64,000 nt of DNA from Thalassolituus oleivorans MIL-1 (GCF_000355675.1 NC_020888.1:407001-471000); one strand, 5' to 3'; shown: positions 45,601 through 54,228, counted from the stretch's first letter. Notes: generated by a model from the letters alone, not told the origin. Numbers and translations are program-made.

Positions 45601-46719
45601 CAAAGCTACGTTACTGGTGCTGTTACCGGCGATAGGTACGTAGGCGGTTCAGTGGGGCGTCTTTCTGCTAATAGTGCAATCACTAACAGCTTTTTCACGG
45701 GTGTAGTGAGTGGCTCTGATTACGTAGGGGGATTAGTTGGGTATTTATCTGAGCGGTCTAGTATTAGCAGCAGTTTTGCTATAAGCGAAGTTATTGGGGA
45801 TGAGGACGTTGGCGGCTTAGTTGGGGGAGGCGAAGGGCAAGTTTCTATTTCTGACTCTTTTGCAACCGGTGCCGTAAGTGCTTTGTATTCTGTTGGTGCT
45901 CTTCTGGGGAGTATTGAAGGTGAATCCGTAATAACCAGATCATTCGCCTCGGGGTTTGTGACAGCAACCGATAGTTATGGTGGAGGCCTAGTTGGTAATG
46001 GAGATACCGATACCGTAATTACTAACAGCCATTGGGCTACCGACACTACCCGCCAACCTAATAGTGCTTTGGAATCGGAATTCGACAACTACTTCGGTGC
46101 CACACTGGCTGAATTACAATGTCCAACGTCTAGCGATAATAAAGACGACTGTGCCATTAGTAATACGCTTTATGCTGGATGGGATAGCAGTGTTTGGGAT
46201 TTCGGTACTTTTGAGCAGCTACCGGGTTTAAGAATAGATGGCGTGGTGTATCGGGACATAGATGGTAATGGCAGTCTAGATAGCAATTTACCGCCCTCAG
46301 TTCATTTAGTTTTGCTGCAGAATGGCGAGCAGGTTTCTGATATTACACTCGGTGCTGGTGATGTCACACTCGAAGCAATCGTTGCAGATGCCGATGTAAA
46401 CGATACACACACGTTAACCTGGGCTCTTGGTAGTATTACGGTTATGAGCGAGTCCGCAACTAGCGTTAGTTTCAGTTCTGATGAGCTTGTTCTTGGTAAT
46501 TATACTGTTTCAGTTAAAGTGGCTGATAGCGGTGATCCTTCACTGAGCGATAAAGCGGAAATTACGTTCACCGTTTATTCGGCTTATGTTCCTGAGCCAG
46601 CTCCTGAAAATACCTCTTCAGGTAAAAAAGGCGGTGGCGGTGCATTAGGCTTAATCTGGCTGATGCTGTGTGGCGGCTTGGTGTATACACGTCAGCGCCG
46701 TGTGGTGTTTGCGGGTTAA
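39616..46719 (+). CDS. Giant five-module GLUG-repeat protein, tandem paralogue
   Basis: This 2367-aa protein starts at ATG 39616. An in-frame ATG at 39580 is rejected because the paralogues begin with the same MAIT signal peptide behind the same RBS. The signal peptide ends PSAFA. Five modules (from about 39690, 40961, 42278, 43682 and 45092) repeat the plan of the upstream gene: DGLI segment, IRYNL, FDTNADG, FDGNGYQIRNLYIN, GLUG repeats (GGLVGY, GGLAGN), LAELQCP, PGLI and two-unit CDxxC linkers. The last 50-odd residues and the terminator are almost identical at DNA level to those of the neighbour, including GKKGGGGALGLIWLML and the basic tail. GLUG repeats are more diverged than in the neighbour. 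Surface or matrix function is inferred. Confidence 0.82.
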   Translation: MAITPLRLLMPMILGCLIVPSAFAESGRADYDLDDDGLIEINSLADLNEIRNNLDGTSLYGDSTGCPMDGCIGFELTTTLDFDTNADGVMDANDAYWNEGAGWMPISSSSTPFTTTFDGNGHQIRNLYINRSNTDYIGLFAAISGESAQLRNIGLTGELMQVLGDYYVGGLVGYAGSSATISQSYVSGIITGDRYVGGLAGTLDTNSTIRNSFATGTVSGNVRIGGLAGYLNGSSIVNSFAAGYVRGVGYYGGIGGAVFFGSFIENSYSIVAVNGTDIDSFSIKATTLVELQCPVGASNTSCIADKVLYAEWDNNVWDFGTSNQLPGLILEGITYRDSDGDGSLDSDDAFANNFAASLDRDNDGHPDIWTIGCDANCISNSGLTLDQFPSNPAVWQDEDLDGYPDSWIDSCGTSCQAASGLALDSYPNDTDNDGINNSEDTDDNNDGITDADADSDGLIDISSLEQLDAIRYNLVGTGRTLSEGEQTDSSGCPPVILDGVLQLHCSGYELTNNLDFDTNADDTMDERDAYWNDGEGWEPIGNSTSPFEAIFDGKGYQILNLYIKSGSDTGLFGAIEGVNANLRNIGLTGPLMNVEGYDNVGGLVGFALVGSSINECYSTGEITGRDNVGGLVGNLDYSAINNSFATGNVTANGYVGSLLGSLHDSSVNNSFATGRVYAKSISGIGGLIGYFPFDNDILNSHWATDTTGQLNSAGESEFDNYFGATLAELQCPTARDNADDCVISNTLYAGWDSSVWDFGSNTELPGLILDGVVYRDSDGDGSLDGDDAFPNIWAATIDADRDGYPDAWNINCDTECLETSGLTLDQFPTTSAAWEDKDIDGDPDSWAPDCDISCQNDSGLTLDIFPNDIDNDGINNTDDNDDNNDGIMDADADSDGLIDISSLEQFNAIRYNLAGTGRTLIEGEETDSSGCPAVILAGVLQHHCWGYELINTLDFDTNTDGVIDENDAYWNEGDGWEPIGTSSSLSFQAIFDGNGYQIRNLYINRSSTNYVGLFGYISGESAQLRNIGLTGEMMRVVGNDYVGGLVGYAKNAARIEQSYVTGVVIGDDYVGGLLGSLSIYGVISESFATGKVSGSTYVGGLVGHLSRSELTNSFASGSVEGNGGVGGLVAYFDYFSTLENSFAVGHVAGVSYGIGGLLGYSNSTTINSHWATDTTGQLNSERESELDNYFGSTLAELQCPTSSDNKDDCVISNTLYAGWDSSIWNFGTSTQLPGLIINGIIYRDGDGDGLLDEDDAFPYNHAASSDDDSDGYADVWTIGCDDNCISSSGLTLDQFPSDSAAWQDEDLDGYPDSWTDGCDANCQATSGLTLDSYPNDTDNDGINNSDDTDDNDDGITDADADSNGLIDISSLEQLNAIRYNLAGTGRTSIEGAETDSSGCPAVILDGVLQLHCSGYELTNILDFDTNADGVMDENDVYWNDGEGWVPVGDYDLPYTAVFDGNGYQIRNLYINRPSTNGVGLFGYVSEKTAELRNIGLTGELMRAIGGNNTAGLVGVAYRGATISRSYTTGDVAGGENVGGLAGNLSQNNTTINSFASGTVSGSSYVGGLAGRISSSTNLTNSFATGRVNAASRSSGGLVGEIANKSAISNSFATGSVTSSESLVGGLVGYMYGDSTITDSHWSTDTTGQPNSALESEFDNYFGATLAELQCPTSSDNTDDCVISNTLYAGWDSSIWDFGTSTQLPGLIINGILYRDSDGDSLLDEDDAFPNKYAASSDADGDGYADTWTIGCDANCINNSGLTLDQFLGNSAAWQDEDLDGYPDSWAEGCDSSCQNSSGLALDDFLNDTDNDGISNSDDTDDNNDGIMDADADSDGLIEVSTLEQLNAIRYNLAGTGRTSSEGEEIDSSGCPAVILAGVLQLQCSGYELTNNLDFDTNADGRMSANDTYWNGEEGWLPIGTSSLFPFKAIFDGNGYQVRNLYINRSRTDYVGLFGYISGKSAELRNIELTGELTRVVGDDYVGGLVGHANNVETISQSYVTGAVTGDRYVGGSVGRLSANSAITNSFFTGVVSGSDYVGGLVGYLSERSSISSSFAISEVIGDEDVGGLVGGGEGQVSISDSFATGAVSALYSVGALLGSIEGESVITRSFASGFVTATDSYGGGLVGNGDTDTVITNSHWATDTTRQPNSALESEFDNYFGATLAELQCPTSSDNKDDCAISNTLYAGWDSSVWDFGTFEQLPGLRIDGVVYRDIDGNGSLDSNLPPSVHLVLLQNGEQVSDITLGAGDVTLEAIVADADVNDTHTLTWALGSITVMSESATSVSFSSDELVLGNYTVSVKVADSGDPSLSDKAEITFTVYSAYVPEPAPENTSSGKKGGGGALGLIWLMLCGGLVYTRQRRVVFAG

Positions 46720-46749
46720 GCTTTTAACACGTGTTTTAGCTAGATCTTA

Positions 46750-46787
46750 AATCGAAGCCAGAATAGATTCTGGCTTCGATTTTTTTA
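46750..46787 (+). terminator. Intrinsic terminator of the third GLUG gene
   Basis: This is the same stem as at 39242 (AATCGAAGCCAGAAT, AG, complementary arm at 46767-46781) followed by seven T. It is duplicated together with the 3' end of the gene. Confidence 0.95.
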
Positions 46788-46992
46788 TTTGCAGTATTTG
46801 AAAATAAAAAATCGAGTTCCAGCACATTCATATTCAACGGCAAAAAGTCCGCACGGGACGATTGGGTTATGAACAAGGCGGCTTAGTGAAAGTGTAAGCT
46901 CGCTATATCCGTGGTGTGCTTGTGGTCAATTCACAGACAACTGTCTTTTATGTATGATCAGATCCTAATAAAAATAATACCTAGGAACTTCC

Positions 46993-49098
46993 ATGGATCA
47001 GGTTGCAAGTCTCAAAGAGCCAAGCGCTTATCGCTGGCTGTCGACCATGCCTGCCTTTCTTATTTTGGTTCTCGTTGTTCTCCTTGATACCAGTAATGCG
47101 ATTCAGGGACAGCTGTTGCTGTTGGGCGAGCATACGTGGAAAGGGTATTACCAGTTAAGATTAGACCCTGTCGCTCCGGCCTGTGATCCCTCTCAGGATA
47201 TTGAAGTCGCATTACAGCGCACTCTGCAAAAGCAGGAAGCCAATGCAGGCGATGAGATGGATCTGTTTGCGATGGAGCCGATTGCGCCCGAGGTGCTTAG
47301 GGAGTCGTTAATTGCATCTCAAAAAGAGTGTCGTTTTCGCGTCGATCGTTACCACGAAATATTAGAGCGAAAGACCTCCAGTGTGGCTATGTACATTGCC
47401 GTTGAGCAATGGGTGGCGGACTTAGGTGAATTTCGAATGCGTGCTTCTGGCATCATGCTGGCGGTACTTCTCCTTATTTGCGGTGGTACGGCACTGTTCC
47501 GTAAACATCATATTTCATTGCGTCCGGCGTTAACGGTACTGGATTTTCGTGTGTCTGCGCTCGCTCAGATGGCGGCTTTTGGAATTTTATTTTATTCCAT
47601 GGGCAGCTTTAAAGGGGTGGCGCTCTCTGCAGGTGTTAATGTCGTTCCTGAACATCTGGCGTTGCTTTGGATTTGGATTATTGGTTTTGGTTCGGCGATT
47701 GCTATTTGTCTGTATCAGGTGATTAAAGTACCGGCAGATGCAGAGCGCGGCGGTCATATCGGTAATGCAATTTTGGCTACTCCGCTGTACGCCATTTTCA
47801 CGATTATTTCCGGCAGTTATTTTCTTTTTCAAGGGCACGCTTCGGGCATCGGTATTTATATTAATCAGATGATGGAGTTGGCGCCTCTGATGTTAAATGT
47901 CGCGCTCTATGTACTCATCGGTATGTTGCTTAAACGTACCGATATGGCACAGAAAGTATTCGATGTATTTCGTCCGTTTAATCTTCGTCCTGAGATGTTG
48001 GCTGTGGTGGCTGTTGCTGTGTCAGCCATACCGACGGCATACACGGGTGGTTCGGGTATTTTCGTGATTGCGGTCGGTAGTTTGGTTTATATGGAAGTTC
48101 GTCGAGCAGGCGCTCGTCGGCAATTAGCCTTGGCTGCGACGGCTATGTCGGGCTCACTTGGGGTGGTATTAAGACCCTGCCTTTTAGTGGTGATTGTTGC
48201 GGCATTGAATAATGAAGTCACGACCGATCAGCTATTTAGCTGGGGCGTCAAAGTGTTCCTGTTAACGACCGCACTGTTTGCATTTTATGCCTTCATTTCC
48301 AGTAAGAAAGTATCGACCAGCGGAGACGAAACATTAAGTACTCGGAATCATGGCACCAAGGTTTTTCCTCAGTTTCTTCAGGCGTTAAAACCATTGATTC
48401 CTTATGTGTTATTAATTTCGGGAACGTTAATTATTTACGCATTGGTATTGGCCGCGTACTTAGATGAATTTTCTGCACCGACTATTTTGCCTGTGCTTTT
48501 GATCGTCATTCTTGCGTACGAACGCTTTGCCAATCAAGAGGTGCGTCAACAAGGTTCGACGCCTGATGTCGAAGAAAAACCGAGTCTATTTGCTACGCTG
48601 CAATCATCGACCTCAGAAGCCACGGTGCATATTGGCGCGCTACTCATGCTCATGGGTACGACAATGACTATTGGTGGCGTAGTCGAGCGCGCAGAGTTAA
48701 TGGCGTATTTACCAGTCGAGTTCAGTTCGGTATGGATGGCCATGTTGATGTTAGTCGCTATTTTGGTAGTGATTGGCATGGTTATGGACCCCTACGGCGC
48801 TGTGTTGTTGGTGAGTGTGACCATCGCCGGTATTGCTTATAAAGCAGGGATTGATCCTATTCACTTCTGGATGGTGACGCTGGTGGCCTTTGAGCTGGGC
48901 TATCTGAGTCCACCGGTCGCACTGAACCATCTCCTGACTCGGCAAGTGGTGGGTGAAGAGGAGATCCGGTTGGCAAAGCTTGAAACCATCGGCGACAACT
49001 TTTGGTATCGCAATGAGAAGATCTTGCTGCCCTTAGTGACCATGGCAACGGCTTTAATCATCGTTGCATTTGGCCCTTTGCTCTGGGCTGAGATGTAA
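46993..49098 (+). CDS. TRAP-type transporter large permease (DctM-like)
   Basis: This 701-aa integral membrane protein has a DctM-type C-terminal half: MDPYGAVLLVSVTIAGIAYKAGIDPIHFWMVTLVAFELGYLSPPVALNH matches the conserved GIDPIHFG and TPPVG region of TRAP large permeases. The AYTGGSGIFVIAVGSLVYMEVRRAG block matches the first scoop region. The N-terminal 165 residues hold one membrane helix and a periplasmic loop with two cysteines (ACDPS near residue 59, KECRF near 114), then another helix; this is an unusual extension that may stand in for a small subunit. No separate DctP or DctQ gene is adjacent. Substrate unknown (probably an organic acid). Confidence 0.75.
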   Translation: MDQVASLKEPSAYRWLSTMPAFLILVLVVLLDTSNAIQGQLLLLGEHTWKGYYQLRLDPVAPACDPSQDIEVALQRTLQKQEANAGDEMDLFAMEPIAPEVLRESLIASQKECRFRVDRYHEILERKTSSVAMYIAVEQWVADLGEFRMRASGIMLAVLLLICGGTALFRKHHISLRPALTVLDFRVSALAQMAAFGILFYSMGSFKGVALSAGVNVVPEHLALLWIWIIGFGSAIAICLYQVIKVPADAERGGHIGNAILATPLYAIFTIISGSYFLFQGHASGIGIYINQMMELAPLMLNVALYVLIGMLLKRTDMAQKVFDVFRPFNLRPEMLAVVAVAVSAIPTAYTGGSGIFVIAVGSLVYMEVRRAGARRQLALAATAMSGSLGVVLRPCLLVVIVAALNNEVTTDQLFSWGVKVFLLTTALFAFYAFISSKKVSTSGDETLSTRNHGTKVFPQFLQALKPLIPYVLLISGTLIIYALVLAAYLDEFSAPTILPVLLIVILAYERFANQEVRQQGSTPDVEEKPSLFATLQSSTSEATVHIGALLMLMGTTMTIGGVVERAELMAYLPVEFSSVWMAMLMLVAILVVIGMVMDPYGAVLLVSVTIAGIAYKAGIDPIHFWMVTLVAFELGYLSPPVALNHLLTRQVVGEEEIRLAKLETIGDNFWYRNEKILLPLVTMATALIIVAFGPLLWAEM

Positions 49099-49133
49099 AG
49101 CCCATATAAAAGACGTTCAACCTTTGAACAATG

Positions 49134-49165
49134 GGCCGCTTTCAGCGAGAATAGCGGCCTTTCTG
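49134..49165 (+). terminator. Hairpin terminator between the TRAP permease gene and prfC
   Basis: GGCCGCT (49134-49140) and AGCGGCC (49153-49159) form a 7-bp stem followed by TTTCTGTT. It is a moderate intrinsic terminator that separates the permease from prfC. Confidence 0.65.
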
Positions 49166-49185
49166 TTATCCAGTTTCGAGTAATC

Positions 49186-50775
49186 ATGTCTGACACACCG
49201 TTCTATCAGGAAGTCGCCTCTCGACGCACTTTCGGCATTATCTCGCATCCTGATGCGGGTAAAACAACCATTACCGAGAAGCTGTTGTTGTTCGGGAATG
49301 CCATTCAGCTAGCCGGTACGGTTAAAGGCCGTAAGACGGGCCGTATGGCAACGTCCGACTGGATGAAGATGGAGCAGGACCGTGGTATCTCGATCACGAC
49401 GTCGGTGATGCAGTTCCCGTACAAGGACCGCATGGTTAACCTATTGGACACGCCTGGTCACGAAGACTTCTCGGAAGATACCTACCGCACCTTAACGGCG
49501 GTCGATTCTGTGTTGATGGTGATCGACGGTGCTAAAGGCGTTGAGGATCGTACCATCAAGTTGATGGATGTCTGCCGCTTGCGTGATACGCCGATTTTTA
49601 CCTTCATCAACAAGATGGATCGTGAAGTGCGTGATCACATCGAAGTGATGGATGAGATTGAAACCGTTCTTAAGATCAAGTGTGCGCCCGTCACTTGGCC
49701 AATTGGTATGGGGAAGGCGTTTAAAGGCGTTTATAACCTACTCACGGATACCGTTCATGTATTTCAGCCGGGCAAAGGCAGTGTTGTTCCTGATGATGTG
49801 CGCATTGAGGGTTTGCATTCGCCGGAGTCGGTAGCCTACTTAACTCAGGGCTTGATTGATGAGCTGCAGGATGAGATCGAGCTAGTACAGGGCGCGAGCC
49901 ATGAGTTCGATTTAGAGGAATACCTTGCCGGTAACCTAACGCCGGTATTCTTTGGCACGGCATTAGCGAACTTCGGTATCCGTGAAATGTTGGATTACTT
50001 CGTGGAGTGGGCACCTATGCCGATTCCGCGAGAAACGAACGAGCGTGCAATCGTACCCACGGAGACTGACTTCACTGGATTTATTTTTAAAATCCAAGCG
50101 AACATGGACCCTAAGCACCGCGACCGTATTGCCTTTATGCGTATTTGCTCAGGCACTTACACCAAGGGTATGAAGATGCGTCATGTGCGTATTGGTAAAG
50201 ACATTAAAATTGCTGATGCGGTTACTTTCTTGGCGGGTGATCGCTCGGCGGTTGAAGAAGCGGTGTCGGGCGATATTATCGGTTTGCACAACCACGGCAC
50301 GATTCAGATTGGTGATACTTTTACCAGCTCGGGTGATTTGCAATTTACCGGTATTCCGCACTTTGCACCGGAATTGTTTAAACGTGTACGGTTAAAAGAT
50401 CCTCTGAAAATGAAGCAGTTGCAAAAAGGTTTGCAGCAGTTATCGGAAGAGGGTGCCACTCAGTTGTTTATGCCGGTGAACAACAACGACCTGATTTTAG
50501 GGGCGGTGGGTGTGCTGCAGTTCGACGTGGTTCAACAGCGTTTACGCGATGAATATAAGGTCGAATGTATTTATGAACCGATCAGCGTAAATACCGCACG
50601 TTGGGTTTACTGTAAGGATCATAAGATGCTGGAAGACTTTAAGCGCAAAGCGGGTGATAACTTAGCGATTGATGGCGGTGGTCATTTAACCTATGTGGCT
50701 CCAACTCGCGTGAATCTGTCTTTGACCGAAGAACGCTGGCCGGATATTGAGTTCCGCTCAACTCGCGAACACTAA
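49186..50775 (+). CDS. prfC: Peptide chain release factor 3
   Basis: RF3, 529 aa, is the translational GTPase that recycles RF1 and RF2 from the ribosome after peptide release. The N-terminus [22 protein letters not shown] carries the P-loop (HPDAGKTT). It is followed by the RF3-type [18 protein letters not shown] switch I and [16 protein letters not shown] (DTPGH), then FINKMDR. The C-terminal domain ends with the usual [12 protein letters not shown]. Length equals the E. coli enzyme. It is a single gene between terminator-like hairpins. Confidence 0.97.
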   Translation: MSDTPFYQEVASRRTFGIISHPDAGKTTITEKLLLFGNAIQLAGTVKGRKTGRMATSDWMKMEQDRGISITTSVMQFPYKDRMVNLLDTPGHEDFSEDTYRTLTAVDSVLMVIDGAKGVEDRTIKLMDVCRLRDTPIFTFINKMDREVRDHIEVMDEIETVLKIKCAPVTWPIGMGKAFKGVYNLLTDTVHVFQPGKGSVVPDDVRIEGLHSPESVAYLTQGLIDELQDEIELVQGASHEFDLEEYLAGNLTPVFFGTALANFGIREMLDYFVEWAPMPIPRETNERAIVPTETDFTGFIFKIQANMDPKHRDRIAFMRICSGTYTKGMKMRHVRIGKDIKIADAVTFLAGDRSAVEEAVSGDIIGLHNHGTIQIGDTFTSSGDLQFTGIPHFAPELFKRVRLKDPLKMKQLQKGLQQLSEEGATQLFMPVNNNDLILGAVGVLQFDVVQQRLRDEYKVECIYEPISVNTARWVYCKDHKMLEDFKRKAGDNLAIDGGGHLTYVAPTRVNLSLTEERWPDIEFRSTREH

Positions 50776-50893
50776 TTTGGGTGTTGCGATAGCGAGTTCT
50801 AAGTGGGTGTTTAGCTAAGCTTTGGCTCGGCTTTGCCTTGCGGTGACGAAAGATTCGACTAATCTTTTCCACAAAGGTCTGTCGGAGAAGAAA

Positions 50894-51205
50894 ATGACGT
50901 TATTTTTTGTCGCAGGAAGTGCCCTAACTCTGTTACTATGCGCGGCTGCCTGCTGGCTATTACAGCATAGGGTCAATAAACAGACCGTATCGGCCCATGA
51001 TGCCAAGGGTTATCTACTGATTGCCTGTATCATCGTTGGCTTTGGTGTGAGTGCCGGTTGTTTTGCCGTTGGCCAACAACTGGGATATCAACAGCAGGAA
51101 AATACGTCAGAAGCGATGGGCTTAGCCCTACTTCTGGATGTTATGGTGGCATTGCTAGCGCTCATTGTAGGGCTAGTGGTGATTAAGGAACCCGAACAGT
51201 ATTAA
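50894..51205 (+). CDS. Small membrane protein of unknown function
   Basis: The 103-aa product starts at ATG 50894 behind GGAGAAG (50884-50890). The longer reading from 50822 lacks a ribosome-binding site. Three hydrophobic helices are evident: FFVAGSALTLLLCAAACWLL, YLLIACIIVGFGVSAGCFAVG and ALLLDVMVALLALIVGLVVI. It ends in a short charged tail. It lies alone between prfC and rplM. I recognise no family. Confidence 0.7.
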   Translation: MTLFFVAGSALTLLLCAAACWLLQHRVNKQTVSAHDAKGYLLIACIIVGFGVSAGCFAVGQQLGYQQQENTSEAMGLALLLDVMVALLALIVGLVVIKEPEQY

Positions 51206-51276
51206 TCGGATATGCAGGTCTGCGGGCAGGAATGCGTATTACGAAAGAATTCGGCTGAGATTCGAGCAAGAAGGTA

Positions 51277-51305
51277 TTGCAGAATGTTTCAGTGTCCTAT
51301 AGAAT
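51277..51305 (+). promoter_or_regulatory. Promoter of rplM-rpsI
   Basis: TTGCAG (51277-51282), 17-base spacer, TAGAAT (51300-51305), about 45 bases before the rplM ATG. Good match and ideal spacing for a sigma-70 promoter. Confidence 0.65.
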
Positions 51306-51350
51306 GCCGCCCTCTTTTCGGATCAACATGCCCTTGAAGGCGAGAAATTG

Positions 51351-51782
51351 ATGAAAACTTACAGCGCGAAACCAGAATCCGTAAAACGTGAGTGGTTTGT
51401 AGTTGATGCAGCTGAACAAACGCTGGGTCGTCTGGCTACTGAGGTTGCTCGCCATTTGAGAGGCAAGCACAAGCCAGAATTCACTCCACACGTTGACACT
51501 GGCGACTATATTGTCGTTATCAACGCGGACAAAGTTAAAGTAACCGGTAATAAGTCCAGTGATAAGATGTACTATCGTCACACTGGTTACCCTGGTGGTC
51601 TTAAGTCTATCTCTTTTGAGAAACTTATTGATCATAAGCCAGAGATGGTTATTGAAACTGCAGTTAAAGGCATGCTGCCCAAGAATCCTCTTGGTCGTGC
51701 CATGTTCAAAAAAATGAAAGTTTATGCCGGTAGCGAGCATCCTCATACTGCTCAACAGCCGCAAGAACTGAAACTGGGATAA
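51351..51782 (+). CDS. rplM: 50S ribosomal protein L13
   Basis: The 143-aa protein begins [20 protein letters not shown] and ends with [15 protein letters not shown], near the E. coli L13 in length and sequence. L13 is an early-assembly 23S rRNA binding protein that in some bacteria also represses its own operon. The ATG at 51351 is used; a TTG one codon earlier is not needed. It is followed after 4 bases by rpsI, the conserved operon. Confidence 0.98.
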   Translation: MKTYSAKPESVKREWFVVDAAEQTLGRLATEVARHLRGKHKPEFTPHVDTGDYIVVINADKVKVTGNKSSDKMYYRHTGYPGGLKSISFEKLIDHKPEMVIETAVKGMLPKNPLGRAMFKKMKVYAGSEHPHTAQQPQELKLG

Positions 51783-51786
51783 TATG

Positions 51787-52179
51787 ATGGCAGTCTCTCA
51801 ATACTATGGTACCGGTCGTCGTAAGACTTCCACTGCACGCGTTTTCTTGCGTCCAGGTACTGGCAGCATCGTAGTAAACAAAAAGTCTTTGGACGTTTAC
51901 TTCGGTCGTGAAACAGCTCGTATGGTTGTTCGTCAACCACTCGAATTGACTGAAAACCTAGGCAAATTTGACGTTATCGTTAACGTTCAAGGTGGCGGCG
52001 GTAGTGGTCAAGCTGGTGCAATCCGTCACGGTATTACCCGTGCATTGATGCAGTACGATGAAACATTGCGTCCTTCTCTACGCGCAGCGGGTTATGTAAC
52101 TCGTGATGCTCGTGAAGTTGAGCGTAAGAAAGTGGGTCTACGTAAAGCACGTAAGAAGCCACAGTTCTCCAAGCGTTAA
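51787..52179 (+). CDS. rpsI: 30S ribosomal protein S9
   Basis: S9 of 130 aa, with [15 protein letters not shown] at the N-terminus, [19 protein letters not shown] in the middle and the hallmark basic tail KKPQFSKR, whose last Arg reaches the ribosomal P site. Two ATGs are adjacent (51784 and 51787); the second gives the usual length and better spacing from GGGA at 51777. Confidence 0.98.
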   Translation: MAVSQYYGTGRRKTSTARVFLRPGTGSIVVNKKSLDVYFGRETARMVVRQPLELTENLGKFDVIVNVQGGGGSGQAGAIRHGITRALMQYDETLRPSLRAAGYVTRDAREVERKKVGLRKARKKPQFSKR

Positions 52180-52199
52180 TCCGCTGCAGAATAATAAAG

Positions 52200-52236
52200 A
52201 GCGCTTATTGGCACAGATCAATAAGCGCTTTTTTTA
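52200..52236 (+). terminator. Terminator after rpsI
   Basis: AGCGCTTATTG (52200-52210) and CAATAAGCGCT (52219-52229) form an 11-bp stem with an 8-base loop, followed by a run of seven T. Strong intrinsic terminator. Confidence 0.95.
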
Positions 52237-52399
52237 TGTCTAAATCCCTAGTATCTATGGGTTTTTCCGGTTGTTTCTGGCCCCTATTTTCTTTACTATG
52301 AGCGCCGCTCTGTATGCTACGCTTGGTCTGTACAAAAATTGTGCAAGCGCTCCTGACCGGCTGGCGACGAAAGAATTTTTTTGATGGGAGAAGATGGTA

Positions 52400-52996
52400 A
52401 TGAGTCAAGACGGCGTGAATAAGACTCGGCGTACTCTGCTCGTGGGTGCGACCGGTGCTGTCGGTGCAGTTGGTGCAGGCTTCCTTGCAGTGCCATTCGT
52501 AAAATCTTGGTTGCCAAGTGAAAAAGCGAAGGCTGCTGGTGCCCCGGCTAAAGTCGATGTCAGTAAAATTGAACCAGGTGCCATGCTCACCGCCGAATGG
52601 CGCGGTAAGCCTGTCTATATCGTGCGTCGCACACCAGAAACCTTGGACACACTTGGTACTCTGGCTGGTCGTTTAAAAGATCCCGAGAACAGCAATAAAG
52701 AACAGCAACCAGCGTATGCAGATAACGGTTTCCGTTCACGTAAGCCAGAATTGCTGGTTTTGCTAGGTGTATGTACTCACCTAGGTTGCGCTCCTAAGTA
52801 TTTCGCTGAAGTTAAGCCTGAGCCGTTTGATTCTGACTGGAAAGGTGGTTGGTACTGCCCGTGTCACGGTTCACGTTTCGATTTGGCGGGACGTGTATTC
52901 AATGGTTCACCAGCAGCAACCAACTTAGTTGTACCTCCGTACTCCTATGAAAGCGATAACGTACTGGTGATTGGCGTTGACGAGGAGAATGCATAA
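52400..52996 (+). CDS. petA: Ubiquinol-cytochrome c reductase Rieske iron-sulfur subunit
   Basis: This 198-aa Rieske protein of the cytochrome bc1 complex transfers electrons from ubiquinol to cytochrome c1. The twin-arginine-type N-terminus (NKTRRTLLVGATG) leads into a single anchoring helix. Cluster ligands are in CTHLGC and CPCHGS, each giving one Cys and one His, with the second Cys pair forming the stabilising disulfide. ATG 52400 is preferred over 52394 because GGGAG lies 9 bases upstream. The stop overlaps the petB start by one base. Confidence 0.96.
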   Translation: MSQDGVNKTRRTLLVGATGAVGAVGAGFLAVPFVKSWLPSEKAKAAGAPAKVDVSKIEPGAMLTAEWRGKPVYIVRRTPETLDTLGTLAGRLKDPENSNKEQQPAYADNGFRSRKPELLVLLGVCTHLGCAPKYFAEVKPEPFDSDWKGGWYCPCHGSRFDLAGRVFNGSPAATNLVVPPYSYESDNVLVIGVDEENA

Positions 52997-54228
52997 TGAG
53001 CAAGCAACAAAATACGCTCATGGGCTGGATTGATGACCGTTTACCGGTTACTCAGACCTATGAAAAGCATATGTCTAAATACTATGCACCGAAGAACTTT
53101 AACTTTTGGTACTTCTTCGGCGTATTGTCCATGATGATGCTGGCCAACCAAATCCTTACCGGTGTTTGGCTGACTATGAACTTCGTACCAAGCGCTGAAG
53201 GTGCATTCGCATCTGTTGAATACATCATGCGTGACGTTGAGTGGGGTTGGTTAATTCGTTACCTACATTCTACGGGTGCTACTTTCTTCTTTATCGCGGT
53301 ATACCTGCACATGATGCGTGCGGTTTTGTACGGTTCCTATCAGAAGCCGCGTGAATTGATCTGGATCTTCGGTATGTTGATTTACCTAGCTCTTATGGCT
53401 GAAGCCTTCATGGGTTACGTACTGCCATGGGGACAGATGTCCTATTGGGGGGCGCAGGTAATTATTTCCCTATTCTCGGTTATTCCTTTCGGTATCGGTG
53501 ATGCGCTGACGGAATGGATCCGTGGTGACTTCTTGATCTCTGGCGCGACTCTTAACCGCTTCTTTGCATTGCATGTTGTTGCTTTGCCTTTAGTGATTGT
53601 TGGTTTAGTTGTTGTGCATTTGTTGGCGTTACATGAAGTGGGTTCTAACAACCCTGATGGCGTTGATATTAAGAAATTGAAAGACGAAAACGGTAAGCCA
53701 TTAGATGGTATCCCGTTCCACCCTTACTACACCGTGCATGACTTGGTGGGTATTGTTGTGTTCTTGATGATCTTCTGTACCGTATTGTTCTTCTTCCCTG
53801 AAGGCAATGGCTTTGCTCTCGAATACGCTAACTTTGAACCTGCGAATGGTTTGAAAACACCAGCTCACATTGCCCCGGTTTGGTACTTCGGTTCGTTCTA
53901 CGCGATTTTGCGTGCGGTCCCGGACAAATTGCTAGGTGTTATCGCAATGGGCGCAGCAATCGCCATCTTGTTCGTACTGCCTTGGTTGGATCGTAGCCCT
54001 GTTAAGAGCTGGCGCTATAAAGGTTGGGTCAGCAAGATTTTCATCGTCGTATTTGGTTTCAACTTTGTATTGTTGACTTGGTTGGGTACTCAGCCGGCAA
54101 CGGCAACGCTAACGTCTATCGCACAGGTTGCATCGGTTATTTATTTCAGCTTCTTTATCGGAATGCCGTTCTATACCCGTATGGAAAAAACCAAACCAGT
54201 GCCAGAACGCGTAACCGGGGGCCATTAA
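52996..54228 (+). CDS. petB: Cytochrome b of the bc1 complex
   Basis: The 410-aa polytopic cytochrome b binds two b-type hemes and holds the quinol oxidation and reduction sites. Visible family segments are RYLHSTGATFFFIAVYLHMMRAV and GYVLPWGQMSYWGAQVI, then RFFALHVVALPLVIVGLVVVHLLALHEVGSNNP with the heme-ligating His residues. HIAPVWYFGSFYAILRAVPDKLLGV, the C-terminal transmembrane segments and a soluble tail follow. It overlaps petA by one base and is followed by petC after 2 bases. Confidence 0.97.
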   Translation: MSKQQNTLMGWIDDRLPVTQTYEKHMSKYYAPKNFNFWYFFGVLSMMMLANQILTGVWLTMNFVPSAEGAFASVEYIMRDVEWGWLIRYLHSTGATFFFIAVYLHMMRAVLYGSYQKPRELIWIFGMLIYLALMAEAFMGYVLPWGQMSYWGAQVIISLFSVIPFGIGDALTEWIRGDFLISGATLNRFFALHVVALPLVIVGLVVVHLLALHEVGSNNPDGVDIKKLKDENGKPLDGIPFHPYYTVHDLVGIVVFLMIFCTVLFFFPEGNGFALEYANFEPANGLKTPAHIAPVWYFGSFYAILRAVPDKLLGVIAMGAAIAILFVLPWLDRSPVKSWRYKGWVSKIFIVVFGFNFVLLTWLGTQPATATLTSIAQVASVIYFSFFIGMPFYTRMEKTKPVPERVTGGH

